Part shown: positions 30,466 through 41,558 of the stretch, piece after piece | Numbering within the stretch: position 1 is the stretch's first letter | Layout: each line of letters opens with the position of its first letter | Source: Leptidea sinapis | Lineage: Eukaryota > Arthropoda > Insecta > Lepidoptera > Pieridae | Direction of reading: 5' to 3' | Assembly (NCBI RefSeq): GCF_905404315.1 | Contig: NC_066265.1 | Span: 89,501 to 153,500 of the forward strand | Length of the DNA stretch: 64,000 bases | Position numbers and translations under genes: made by a program | The notes under the pieces: generated by a model | Databases searched by the model: none | The model's input: only the letters and a program-made list of their open reading frames with translations | Told to the model about the DNA's origin: nothing

Positions 30466-32181
30466 CCTGTTGGCTGCTCATAGTGGGCAGTATATGCCAT
30501 CTTATCCGCCTGACCATCATTTTTTCTAGGGTTTTTCCCAGTACAGATAGAAGCCCAATCGGTCTGTAAGATTTTGGGTTCGCGTAGTCCTCCTTTCCGG
30601 CCTTCTGTACTACAACGACCACTGCTTCTTTCCATATTGTAGGGAAGCGAGACAGTTGTAGGCACTTACTTGTGAGAGCCAGGAACAATTCGGGTCCGCC
30701 GGTGATAGCCGCCAGGCAGATATCGGCAGTAAACCCATCTATTCCTGGAGCCTTTTTCGAATTGAAGCTCGACGCTGCCCATTTCAATTCCTGCATGGTG
30801 AACGGTGAGTCGCATGGATCATCATGTTGCCCCTGGTTCACCCTCTTTGCTATATTTCGGGTTTCTATGTGGGTTGCGTCGTCTTGGTCCTCGTTATCCT
30901 CTGGGTAAAAGGTCATTGCTAGTAGTCTTGCCGACTCTGCTCCGTCCAGTACCTTGTCTTGGTGTATTAGAAGCTGATCTAAGCTCCTCGTTTTTGTGCG
31001 GCTTTTCACTCGGTATATCCCGTCCCACATGCTCTCTCGGTCCTGTTTCTTGCAGAACTCCTTCCAGCTAGAGGTATGGGCCTGGTCTGCTTCTTTCTGA
31101 TAGGATTCTTTTGCCTCCAGATACTCTTTTATCACCTTCGCTCTACGAATTGGTGCGGCGTTGGGTATTCTCCTCTTTTTACGTACAACCTCCCTCTTAA
31201 GCTCTGTGAGCTTTTGGTCCACCAAGGCAACCCTACTTTTCTTCTGCTTTTTATCTCCGGTATTGTTTCTTTGCATGCTTTCTCTATTGTTTCCGTATAT
31301 TCTTCTACTATTTTATCTAATTGTGCTTCTGTTTCTACTGTTTCTATTTTGTTTAAATTTAGTTTCCTTTCTTGCCAAATTTCGTTTAGTCTATCTCGGA
31401 AGGAGGACCAATTTGCCTTCTTCGTATTGTAAATTCTTGTAGCGCGTTGAATGTCTATACCTTTGGATTTTTCATTTCTTATTTCGAATAGGATTGCCTT
31501 GTGGTCGGAGGAGGAGATGCTGTCATCCAATCTCCAGTTCTCCAATCGCCTCAGCATACTTCCCGAGCAGGTGGTGATATCAACACAGCTACTATATCTT
31601 CGGTCGCCTCTGATTTCATCGAAGGTAGGCTCAGAGCCCCGATTCAGGATGTGAAATCCTATTTCGTCCAGAAACCCGGGCAGCTCTTCACCTCTGCTGT
31701 CCACGTCTTTACTTCCCCACCATGTACTCCAAGCGTTAACATCCCCGCCTAATATTATGTCCTTGGTCCCTATTTTGTTGAGTGCTGTTTTTATTGTTTT
31801 CAGGTCTGGCTTATCTCCCTCCAGGTATACCGATACGACTCCTATTTCCCACGCGCTGGTTCTTAATTTAGCTACTACGATATTTTCAGTTGTTAATGTG
31901 GGACACTGGGTTACGTCGATCGTTTGGTCGAGTAGTACAATGGCCGCCTTGTTCACTTTTTCGGTCTTTCTGTCACATTGTACCACTCGGACACCCGGAT
32001 AATTTTTTATGGCTCCGATATAACCGATATAGGGCTCCTGAGCCAAGGCAACGGCGATACCACGTCTCGCTACTTCCATTATGAATTCGTCGGTAGCGAG
32101 CTGTTTCTTCTTTAGGTTCGCCTGGGCGGCTCTATATTTATGTAGCGCTTGTGTTGTCGGGTTCTGTATCATATTGGCCAT
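30466..32181 (-). pseudogene. ORF2 fragment (endonuclease and N-terminal RT) of TRAS-like F
   Basis: An ATG at 32,181 (MANMIQNPT) lies nine bases after the ORF1 stop and aligns with the GTG start of the A family (MANGFD), so I take it as the true start, although the frame is open to 32,226. The endonuclease has QEPYIGYIG, GGDVNAWSTWWG and SSDHKAI. A frameshift lies between about 31,132 and 31,276. The RT begins (SFNSKKAPGIDGFTADI, SYRPIGLLSVLGKTLEKM) but is truncated before the catalytic aspartates. Confidence 0.85.
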
Positions 32182-32191
32182 TAGGGTGCCC

Positions 32192-33627
32192 TTAGCAGTA
32201 TGCTGTTGTTGCCCTTGCCAATGCATCCCATCTCCTTCTTACCATGCATTCACCGCTGAAAGCATTATGGCTTCCACGTTCCACATTGGCCCTCTTGCAG
32301 TTGCAGCATTCTGGTGCATCCCCTGCCTGTCGCGCTGTGCCTTCTGCCCACATATGCGGTCCTCCGCAGTGACTGCACGCATCCTGAGTTTCACGGCACA
32401 GTCGCCTACCATGACCGTATCCAAGGCATCGTGAGCATTGCACTAGGGGTGACTGGTCTTCGGTCCTTATCCGCTGAAGGTCAATGTGGACAGTGCCTGC
32501 GTCTATTAGCCTCTTCCACAGCTGTGGTGATACCTTAAGCGCTACATGCGTTAACAGGTTATTCCGGGCTCTCTTCCTGAACTTCACCTCAGCACGGTCA
32601 CCCTGTGAGTTAAGTCCCTCGAATAACTTGCTATTTTGGGCCTTGAGCGCCCCCAATATGTCCTCATCAGTATGGCATTTAAGGACACCCTTCAGGAGGA
32701 TTAATGGAGCCTTATTTATCGCCTCTTGCAAATTAAGTTCTGATGCCGCTGTTTTAACCCTTTCTTTCACCTTCTCTAGTTCTTCTTTCGTTTGGCATCC
32801 TACTACCACTTTGCGATCTTTAGCTTTTCTCATCTAATCTACTCTAACTCCTCCTTCTTTTGCATTTACCGCTTTCCTTATCTTTTCTATCACTTGGTCT
32901 CCAGTTTCCATTTCGTCCTTTGATGTTATAATTACTGAGTGTAGTGTCCTCGGCGCCGAAGTTTGTATCTTGGGCGTCGACGCCACCACACTCGCGTAGC
33001 TCATTTTGTTCATGTCTTCTTTATGTCTCTCTATTTCTTGTCTGAGTTTTGCCATTTCTTCTTTATTTTCTTTTAGTATGATGCCATGTTCTTGCATTTT
33101 CTTTACTAACTCTACTTCTTCATTTTCCCTAACTATTCTTCTCGCAGTCCTATCTTCAAGCTCTTCCGCGTCCTGTGCTTTTTTCTGTCCTTTCTCCGCT
33201 TCCCCTTTATTCATTTTTTGTGATTTTTCTGACTCCTTTACAAGTTCGAAGAGGCGTAATGCTTCTTCTAAGATTAAGTCTTAAGGTTGCGCGACTCCTT
33301 TACACAAGCCTTTAACCTAATATAGCTCTGGCGATCGTCGTCTACTATATTTATTACGTCCTCTACTGACGTTGGTTTTTTCTTATGGATGACCTGCGTT
33401 TTTAATAAGATCCTCCTGGTCTTATTAGGGTAATTCATCCTGTCTGTTTTTGGTGTGAGTAAGGTTTTTGTGCTCGCGATGAAGTCCTCCCATTCACCAA
33501 CACTTCCTCTCACGCTTGACTTTTCAGCCTGTGTCACTTGGTCACTCGAAGGCCCTGCCTTTGTGGTCTCTTTGGGGTTCTCCTTGGATCCTGTCATCCT
33601 ATTGTCTCGAGAAGTGCGGGAAATCAT
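32192..33627 (-). pseudogene. ORF1 (Gag-like) of TRAS-like F
   Basis: The candidate start at 33,627 (MISRTSRDNRM) leads into a lysine/threonine-rich N-terminus. A frameshift lies near 33,250-33,290. From 33,214 a charged coiled coil follows, then a conserved block (VVVGCQTKEELEKVKERV) and zinc knuckles (CSRCLGYGHGRRLC, CSHCGGPHMWAEG, CCNCKRANVERGSHNAFSGEC). In the second knuckle the last cysteine is replaced by glycine. A TAG at 32,834-32,836 interrupts the frame between coiled coil and conserved block. It ends TAYC-stop at 32,192. Confidence 0.82.
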
Positions 33628-33968
33628 TTTAATTTACGAATGGAATTAGATTTACTATTAATAAATGTGTAATTGATAATTGTTGTATTAGTTAAAATAT
33701 TGATAATGTTTGGTTAAAATTAAAATTGTATAAGTTGTATATAATTCCTACTCATCGTATTTCGTTATAAGGGGTGTGGAGAATTCTTCCGCCAGTCAAT
33801 TTAATTCAATAAAAATCTTAAACTACTATCTTAATACTAACTTACGTCTAATTATCTCATTCAACTGATAAAAGAAGAGACAAGTAAATTTGTAGAAGTT
33901 GTATAAGTTAAGAATGTACACGTTTGAATTTTATATATATATGTAGTTGTTTTATATATATATGTAGT

Positions 33969-34002
33969 GGTTAGGTTAGGTTAGGTTAGGTTAGGTTAGG
34001 TT
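33969..34002 (-). repeat. Telomeric tract reading TTAGG on plus
   Basis: Seven GGTTA units on plus, that is CCTAA on minus, at the 5' end of element F. The polarity is opposite to all tracts between 11,624 and 26,995. It marks the right border of the telomere-type cluster. Confidence 0.94.
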
Positions 34003-35171
34003 ACACAGCAAGTCAACGTCTCTGTGCAATGACAGAAATTTCCTTGGACAGTCTTGGCGAGTGACTAGAACGCACGAGTTTGAGGGAGCTGGAGGCAATG
34101 TTTTTAAGTCCGCTGGTATTTTATTGTTACCAACAATTTTTAAAGTAGTGTGGAACTCTACTTCAAACCGGACCATATTTTTATGTTTGATAAGGTGCGG
34201 TTCCGGCCACATAACGAGTATTGTACCCATCTTTGAGTAGAGCTGCTCGAATTGTGCAGTACTCTGTGAAAATTTCCATTACTTGGCGTTGTGGAGAGAT
34301 GTGGCGTCTTAGAAGCCACAAAATGACTGAGTGATGGCAGACCGCATTTGTCACGGACATAAAAGTATGAATTGTAATTTTGTCTCTCTAGGAAGATGAC
34401 GCTGTACCGAGAACTGAACTTAAGACCCTTTATATGAGTGTTACTATATGATGTGTACTTAGCAACCAAATCACTATAAAGAACATAGGTAGTTGTTTGT
34501 TCTCTAAAAATCTACTTATTTGATACCACGTCAGTGGCAAAACAAAACGAATTAAAGCATCAATTTTGTGTAGGTATTCTTAAAAATAAGAAACGTTAGT
34601 ACGTCATTTTTATATCAGTTAAGATACTGCAAACAAGACACGGGCACAGGAATCAAACCCGCAATCCTTACATTCAAGATGTAACTGTTTTTGTAATTTA
34701 TTTATTTACTCATAATATGATGAAATTTATTTTTATTAAAGAAAACAATCTGACTATCAAATATTAAGAATCGGAGTTACAAGTAACGTGGCTATATAAT
34801 ACTATGGCTAATAATTGTAAAGAATTTGTGTTACCTGGTATGCCCCGTAACTGAACACACACTAGCGTAATGTTGCTTCACTTCTTAAGATCATGGAGCG
34901 CGGAGTCCTTCTTTTTTTATTCGTCTGTGGGATTAAAGATATTTATGTCTCATTAAAAACATAATATTGTCACTTACATGAGAACATTAAATGATGTAAT
35001 AATTTATCCGCCGTTCTTTACATGTTCAATTCACACATCTAGGTACTTAGTATTTATTCTTCTTCACAAAATTTATAATTACACACTTTTACAGGTCACT
35101 GTCACATAACAAACTATGTACTTATTTCAGATAAACATACGCTTGCCGTAATTTGTTATCGTCTTAGGTAG
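34003..35171. other. AT-rich DNA between telomeric tract and gypsy-like LTR
   Basis: No gene recognised. Weak minus-strand open stretches (34,469 to about 33,991) show no motif I know. A tRNA B-box-like string (GGTTTGATTCC on minus, at about 34,652-34,662, within GGGTTTGATTCCTGTGCCCGTGTC) could be a remnant of a tRNA-derived SINE. Confidence 0.5.
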
Positions 35172-35894
35172 TGTAGCTGTACCTACAACCAATAATATCA
35201 ATTAATACAAATGTCTAATACCTAACTTGTAACGTAGCATTATAGATCGTAGAAATAGTAATCGTGCATTATAACTGTAATAAGCGTATGCCGAAAGATT
35301 CGTTCTGACAAGAACATTTTATTTTATATAACGTAATATTAGCTCTGATAAGAACATTTTATTTTGTATAACGTAATATTAGCTCTGATAAGAACCATTC
35401 CATAATGCTGTACATCAACTTATAGAATCATACAGATCACCAGTTTAGTCATCTCAGTGAAGTTTCAAGCATCGTACTTTCTCTCGACGATCGCAGATAT
35501 ACTCACGTGATCAGTCATATGCTCCGCGTTACACAACCGCACAGCAAGGCCGAGCGTCCTCGAATGAAGCGTCGGGACTCGGGGGTCGATCGTTATTCAT
35601 GCAATTTTAATCAATGAGCAACAGCCGTAGGTGCGGAATGCTCATTGACATCGTATGATCGAGGTTCGACGCGAGTTTACACAAACTGCGATAGCATTAG
35701 TTTTAGAGCGTGATAGAACACATAATATTATTCTCAAATCTTTTTGAATGAAACGTTTTACTATTGGTTAAAATGTAAGCTCTAGTATTGGTGTGTATTT
35801 TCTGAACTTGTAAATATTTTTTAAGTAACGATTGTAATTGGGTAACTAGTTTTAAGGATTTTGTATATATATCGTGTAACTTTTTAATAAATCA
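35172..35894 (+). mobile_element. LTR of a gypsy-like retrotransposon
   Basis: A sequence of about 720 bp that starts TGTAGCTGTACC and ends AATAAATCA, so it has TG...CA ends. Its first part recurs at 62,166-62,363. Its last part recurs, inverted, at 47,165-47,064 and 41,545-41,422, next to a gypsy-type integrase; this is the basis for calling it an LTR. It contains an in-tandem duplication of about 42 bp near 35,307-35,392 (AAGAACATTTTATTTTRTAT...), which the 62-kb copy has once. The AATAAA lies near the end. Confidence 0.72.
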
Positions 35895-36115
35895 TGGTTC
35901 ATTCTTATCTCGGCCCCCGCGCCGAGCAGACTACTACACGCACCTGTGCTCACGCCCAGTGCTACGCTACGCAGCTCCGCTACGTGTGGTACGAGGTATA
36001 CTACGCCAAGTTCGACTGGTTACGTCGAATTCGTTCCGGCCCGCAGCTTGTTTACAGCAATTTTATTGTAGTAAGTGAGTTGCGTGTCATCGCGGTTGAG
36101 CTGAAGGATACCTAA
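35895..36115 (+). other. Internal leader of the gypsy-like element, fragment
   Basis: TGG follows the LTR end directly, as expected for a tRNA primer-binding site. An open frame (35,894-36,115) runs through it but shows no known motif. It stops where the Jockey-like element begins. Confidence 0.45.
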
Positions 36116-36309
36116 CGGTGACAACTAACTCGGCTAACGTTGACCCGGTGCGTTTCTCAGGCCTCCTGACCTGAGAGAAACCGGACGACCCGATCCCATT
36201 GCACTTGGGCTTTCCCAAGGGTGACGGTTCGCGCCTATAACCATTAGGGATAGCCACGCCACTTCCAACCCCCGTTGCTCCCTGCCCTCGGTGGGGAGGC
36301 TTCATCAGC

Positions 36310-37555
36310 ATGGCTCCATCAGCGGACCATGTCAACGCCGTTGTAGTCCAGATTGTGGCTTTGCTTAAAGCCGCAAATCTCCATTTCGACCAGTCACTAG
36401 TCGATAGCCTCTCCTCCGTGTTCAACACTCCAAGTCGGCCCCTTGCTGACTCCCCCGCGTCCCCCGATGAGCCCTCCGCTCACAAAACTACTCCCAAGGA
36501 CATGGAGTTCTCCGACTCCGCCTCCTGCGGCCGAAAGCGGCCAGTCCAGTCCTCCTCTGAGGACTCTGACAACGGAACTGTCACTGGCTCCGTTGTCAAC
36601 ACCTCCCGACGTCCCTCTGGAGAACCTTTCCAACTGGTTCAATCCAGGAAGAAGCGCCAGTCCAAACGCTCAGCCACCTCCACGGATAACGTACTCTCCG
36701 CCCCAACCCCTGTCCCTCTAATGTCTCTCGACATTAGCTTGCCCGAGGTCTCTATCATCTTCTCTTCATATATCCATGAAGCCAGCCACGCGCTGCACGC
36801 CTGTCCTCCCTGCAAATAAGCCCCCACCGCCTATCTTAATCCGAGACAAGGCAAAGGGGACTTATGTTGCACAGCTCTGCGCCGACAAAAAGGTGCAATA
36901 CACCCGAGCTACCAACACGGGTGAAGCCATCCGCGTAGTCGTCCCGACTACGGAGGACTTCCGAGTCCTCACTCGCCTCCTCACTCATAAAAGTGTCGCA
37001 TACCACACTTATGCGCTCCCGGAAGAGCGCAAAGTGAAAGCCATTCTACGTGGCGTCCCTTATGAGCTCCTCAGTGAGGTCATCCTGGAGGACCTGACAA
37101 TGCAAGGGTTCAAGGCCGAGGCTGTACACAATATGTACAGCCGATCCGGCAAGAAATACCCTCTGGCTCTGGTTATCCTAACCAATGTCCCCGACTCGAG
37201 GGAAATTTTCAAGAGAGAGCTCATCGTATGTGGGCTCTCAAACATCCGAGTAGAAGCTCCACACAGACGGGGCTTCCCAGGGCAGTGCCATCGCTGCCAG
37301 CTTTATGGCCACGCAGCTGCAAACTGCTCAGCCCCGCTTAGGTGCGTCAAGTGCCTAGAGCCTCACACAACCAAGGAGTGCAAACGCACCCGCGATGCGG
37401 AGACTCCTCCCGCTTGCGTCCTTTGTGGGCAGGAAGGACATCCCACGAACTACCGCGGATGTCCCCGCGCCCCTCGTCCCTCAACAACGAAGACTGCTAA
37501 GAAGCAGTCTTCAAAACCAGGGCCACCTCCGGCCACTGGCGCAAACTTTCCTTAA
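36310..37555 (+). pseudogene. ORF1 (Gag-like nucleic-acid-binding protein) of Jockey-like G
   Basis: It starts MAPSADHVNAVVVQ at 36,310. The N-terminal half is rich in serine, proline and charged residues. A frameshift between about 36,776 and 36,819 moves the frame; the downstream part (from NKPPPPILIRDKAKG) is open to 37,555. It contains a conserved domain of the type found in front of Jockey/X-element zinc knuckles (AILRGVPYELLSEVI, ...FPGQCHRCQ) and three knuckles: CHRCQLYGHAAANC, CVKCLEPHTTKEC and CVLCGQEGHPTNYRGC. It would bind element RNA. Confidence 0.83.
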
Positions 37556-37858
37556 CTGAGGAACAGGACAACCGGGCCTTTACTCTCCACTTCTTGGAGA
37601 CAAGCAGCCCCGGTCTCCCAGACATCTAATGTCAATTCCCGCCCCGTGCAAGTCACCCCGAGTGGCCGCAGATGGGCAACACCTCCTCAACCAGACTCAG
37701 GAGTGCATAACCCCCTGAGTTTCTTGACGAATGGAGAATTCGACATTAAAGAATTCAACATTCTTTCAAGAAGCCAACAAATTCAAAACAGCTAGGTCTC
37801 CACATGAGCGCCTTATTGCGATGATAGAGCACCAAGACTTGGTGAATTCTATGTACTA

Positions 37859-40814
37859 ATGTCCCAATCGCGTAACGCTTCATCACAGAACATGGGGCGA
37901 GTGAAGCCTCAGGGCGTATCACTTGTCTCATTCAATACGCGCGGCCTGCGCACCAACCTCCCAGAGATTAAGGAATTTGTTCGCAATAAGGACATCGACC
38001 TATTGCTTATCCAAGAAACATTCCTTTAACCCGGCGCTTCAAAGGGATTATCGATCCCTTCCTACTCTCTTGTACACAATGGCAGAGCCGACGACCGTCG
38101 TGGCGGAGGCACAGCCATTTACTACAAGAGATCCCTTCACTGCTCGCAAATCGCTACTCCAGTGCTTACCAACATGGAAGCAACCGTTTGTCAGTTGGGC
38201 ATGTCAGGACATCCGTCTCTGATCATAGCCTCAATCTACCTCCCTACTCTCAAGATCCCTCTCCAGAGCGACCTTGAGACTCTTCTCTCACTAGGTGACT
38301 CAGTCATCTTGTTTGAAGATTTCAACTCCAAACACACTGACTGGAAGTGCCTATCCACAAACGGGAATGGCATCAAGCTTCGCCGTCTAATTAGGTCTAT
38401 GGACTTAGACGTCCTAAGTCCCACCTCTCCAACATTTTTTAAGCGCATTAACTTGCCAACAAACTGTTGAAGTTTGGCAAGATATATTAATAAGTTAAAA
38501 GTGTACTTATTTAATTTAAAAAAAAAAAAAAATTAATAATAAAAAAAAAACACACTACCCGGATAACGTAGCACACTCTCCCGATATTTTAGACATCGCC
38601 TTGGTCAAGGGTGTCGCTCTTAATTTAAGGGCGATCGAACCACTCGATGACCTGGGCTCCGACCATCGTCCAGTCTCCGTCAAGCTCGGGCCCCATGCCC
38701 CCACCCGTGCCACCACTCACCCTAAAACCCTCACCAACTGGGAGGGTTATAGGGAGTCTCTTGCATCAACTTTTGATGCCCCCAATTCACCATATGCAAT
38801 CTCGTCCAACTATTTCGATAGTACGGATAAGATTGACATCACGGTAAAAGCACTTACTCAAACAGTGCAGTCCGCTCTCCATGACAACGAGCGGGTGGTT
38901 AAGGTTAACAACCATAAGCTCCCGCTTGATGTCATGAACCTCATTAGAGCCAAGAATGCAGCTCTCAGAAGAGCCGCCAAGTACCCAACGCCCAACTATA
39001 GGTCACGCGCTAACTTCCTCCAGAGCCAAGTTAGGTTACGTCTCTCCGAATTGAGGAATTCCAACTGGGATTCACTGATGGAGAACATTTCCCCTTCACA
39101 CCAGGCGTATTACAAAGTGGCGATAGCCCTTCGTACTGACGCAATATTCCACACTCCGCCTTTGATACGCCCCGACGGCAGTACAGTTTTCGAGGACAGG
39201 GATAAAGCGGAGTGTTTTGCTGAAAGCATTGCTTCACAATGCTCACCCAGCACTTCTTCTTTTGAACCCCTCCACGTAGCGTCGGTGGAGAATGAGGTCA
39301 GCCGTCTGAACTCAATGCCTCTCACCGACGATCCCATTCCAACTACTGTAGAGGAGGTTAAATCCATCATCCGTGAATTAAAACCTCGCAAAGCTCCAGG
39401 AGCCGACGGTATTTCCAACCTGGCGCTCAAACACTTCCCCGAGCAGATGATCTTCTTTCTTGTCCTCCTCTTCAACGCCTGCCTCGACCACTGCTTCTTT
39501 CCAACCGCTTGGAAAGAGGCCATAGTTATAGGGATTCCTAAACCAGGGAAACCCCTCAATATCCCCTCCAACCATCGCCCTATCAGCCTCCTCAAGGCTA
39601 TGGGGGAAGTCTTTGAACGGGTTATTCTGTTCCGTATGAGAAAGCATCTCTTCCCAACGGACGGCCCTCCCTTAATAATACATCAACAATTCGGCTTTCG
39701 TGCTAAACACTCTTGTCCTCAACAAGTCCACCGCATTGTAGAGTACATCTACAGCGGGTTCTATCCCAAACGTAAAAAGACAATCGCTGTCTTCTTCGAC
39801 GTCGCCAAGGCTTTTGACAAAGTCTGGCACGAAGGCCTAATATATAAACTCCACGCTCTAGGCCTCCCATCCCGATTAGTCCGCATAGTGGCTTCTTATC
39901 TTCACAAACGTACCTTTCGTTTCAGACACGAAGGTGTCCTCTCCTCCCCTCGCCTGCTCACGGCTGGGGTACCACAGGGCTCAGTGCTCTCACCACTTCT
40001 ATACATATCGTATACCAACGATATTCCCATCCCTAGAAATGGAGTCCAACTCTCTCTCTTCGCTGACGATACCGCTCTCTACGTCCAGTTCCAACAGATA
40101 TCTTCAGTCCTCTCCAGGCTCCAACGCTCAGTTAATGAGCTAGGTGACTGGTTTAGGAAATGGCGTATTGAGGTCAACCCGGAAAAAAGCTCCGCAGTCC
40201 GTTTTGATTTTAAGCGCAGACGCTTCTGCCGGGACCGACCCATTCATCTATTAGGCTCCCCTATCCCCTTCAGGTCCACAGCCAAGTACTTGGGTGTGAC
40301 CCTCGACTCCCAACTCACCTTCAGGCCTCACGTCCAGAAGGTGACCGGAACCGCCCGCTTCTATCTGTACCGCCTAAACAGTATGTTAGGTAGGCACAGT
40401 AAAATGTCTTTTAGGAACAAGCGAACACTCTTCAAGGTTTGCATTCGACCGGTTATGACTTACGCCGCTCCAGTTTTCGCTCATGCGAAACCCAATATTA
40501 TAGATAAACTCCAATCCATTTTCTGCCGTAAGGCTGTCAATGCCCACTGGTGCGTTAGAAACGCAGACCTTCACCGGGACTTAGAGCTCCCCACCATCCA
40601 ACAACACCTAAAGTGCTTGTCCGAAACTTTCTTTAAGTCCTCAGACAATCACCCAAATCCCCTGATTAAGGAGGCAGCGGATTATACCGCCCCCCCCCCC
40701 CTCCTTCACGTTATCAAGTCAAGAGGCCCAGACACGCCCTCTCCGATCCCCCTAACAAACTCTCGTCTGACCTGGAACGCCTCTTGGCATCCGGGGACAA
40801 TCAGACGCATTTAG
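37859..40814 (+). pseudogene. ORF2 (endonuclease-RT) of Jockey-like G, endonuclease broken
   Basis: It starts MSQSRNASSQNMG at 37,859. The endonuclease begins normally (SFNTRGLRTN, LLIQETFL) but hits TAA at 38,027-38,029 after an apparent deletion. It resumes in another phase with ILFEDFNSKHTDWKC, where glutamate replaces the usual glycine of the GDFN motif. A 118-bp insert (38,435 to about 38,553) then interrupts it. From 38,601 a frame of 737 codons holds the rest of the endonuclease (GSDHRPV), the linker and a full RT (KAPGADGISN, FFDVAKAFDKVWH, GVPQGSVLSPLLY, active site FADD at 40,059-40,070) to the C-terminus. RT itself looks intact. Confidence 0.86.
38435..38553 (+). mobile_element. 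Small A-tailed insert with hairpin inside ORF2 of G
   Basis: The endonuclease sequence is interrupted between CCCACCTCTCCAACA and CACTACCCGG (HYPDNVAHSPDILDIA). The insert starts TTTTTTAAGCGC, contains an inverted repeat CTTGCCAA...TTTGGCAAG (about 38,452-38,481), turns AT-rich and ends in two A-tracts. It resembles a short retroposed sequence, but no family was recognised. Confidence 0.55.
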
Positions 40815-41083
40815 ACTCACCTCTTTTTTGTGATCATCCTTCTGATGTCACTAGTCCCAATTAGATAGCACCTTCTGTGCAATATCCCAGCGGAAACTCC
40901 ATAGGGAGTACCGCTTGCGCCTCTCTCTCCCCAAGAGAAGGTCGCCTTCGATGTAGGCTTAGAGGGCACCTGCCCAACCAACGCAGACTTAGGCTGCGTT
41001 GGTATGCATGAGCATTCACCACCTCCCTCCCGTCGTTATCCCGGAGGGTAGCCCATTCCCTTGCTTGAGCGCAAAAAAAAAAT
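40815..41083 (+). other. 3' UTR and A-tract of Jockey-like G
   Basis: Non-coding; ends in CTTGAGCGCAAAAAAAAAA. The second copy (62,364) lacks the last 230 bp or so of this region. Confidence 0.7.
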
Positions 41084-41097
41084 CATATCTTCCATAC

Positions 41098-41421
41098 ATC
41101 TTCCACATATTCCTCACAGTCAAGCAGTTGTTTTATTTAATCGCCAAACGCTCAGTCTCTAAAGTAGTATCAAGTAGCTGGCCCGTCTCGTGCTGCGTTT
41201 AGACACATGTTTAGTTTGGGTGAGTAAGATTGATGTATGGATGGAATTATGTAGAATTTATTGTATCAGTATACTACATGTATGGTATGTGTAAAGTTGT
41301 TTTATGTTCATGAGGTTAGTTTGTTTGTATATTTTAGAAGTAGGTGTTAAATAAGCGTTTAGAGAATGAGCGTTAGAGATTAAATAAAACAACTGCTTGA
41401 CTGTGAGGAATATGTGGAAGA
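41098..41421. repeat. Inverted repeat of about 46 bp with 225-bp spacer
   Basis: The sequence beginning TCTTCCACATATTCCTCACA just after the Jockey A-tract (41,098-41,145) recurs as its reverse complement at 41,374-41,421, just outside the end of the minus-strand LTR; the match then fades. It could be termini of a small foldback/DNA element, or an inverted duplication created when the flanking elements were rearranged. Confidence 0.7.
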
Positions 41422-41545
41422 TGATATTTATTTCAGTTACATGATATATATACAAAATCCTTTTAACTAGTTAACCAATTACAATTGTTACTTAAAAAAT
41501 ATTTACAAGTTTAGAAAATACACACCAATACTAAAGCTACAAAAT
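41422..41545 (-). mobile_element. 3' end of gypsy-like LTR, split by LINE J (part 2)
   Basis: The reverse complement matches 35,780-35,894 of the plus-strand LTR, ending AATAAATATCA at 41,422. The preceding LTR bases are found 5.5 kb away, at 47,064-47,165. The break lies at AGCT(T)AC, where LINE J is inserted. Confidence 0.8.
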
Positions 41546-41558
41546 TGAGCATAATTTT

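Larger units (their letters stand above)
30466..33968 (-). mobile_element. TRAS-like retrotransposon F (distinct family), 3'-truncated
   Basis: Minus-strand element with an AT-rich 5' UTR (33,968 to about 33,640), ORF1 and part of ORF2. Its 5' end abuts a CCTAA tract on its own sense strand (seen as TTAGG on plus), as for the other TRAS-like elements. It is more diverged from A, B and D than B is from E. It is cut inside RT at about 30,466. Confidence 0.82.
36116..41083 (+). mobile_element. Jockey-like non-LTR retrotransposon G
   Basis: It has a 5' UTR (to 36,309), ORF1 with retroviral-type zinc knuckles, ORF2 with endonuclease and RT, a 3' UTR and an A-tract at 41,074-41,083. A second, almost identical copy lies on minus at 62,364-64,000. 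The ORF1 architecture (a conserved domain followed by CCHC knuckles) and the RT without RNase H fit the Jockey clade. The exact 5' edge is approximate. The close similarity of the two copies points to recent activity in this genome. Confidence 0.85.

Noticed and set aside
33930..33968. TATATATATATGTAG repeats as a promoter TATA array
   Set aside because: Just a short AT microsatellite at the 5' end of element F; the R1 clade generally lacks TATA-driven promoters.
1..34002. Regularly spaced repeats as a CRISPR-like array
   Set aside because: The spacing is irregular, units are long and C-rich or telomeric, and the organism is an insect.
35894..36115. Independent 73-codon gene
   Set aside because: It starts exactly at the LTR end and stops at the Jockey-like element; it is better explained as the leader of the LTR element.
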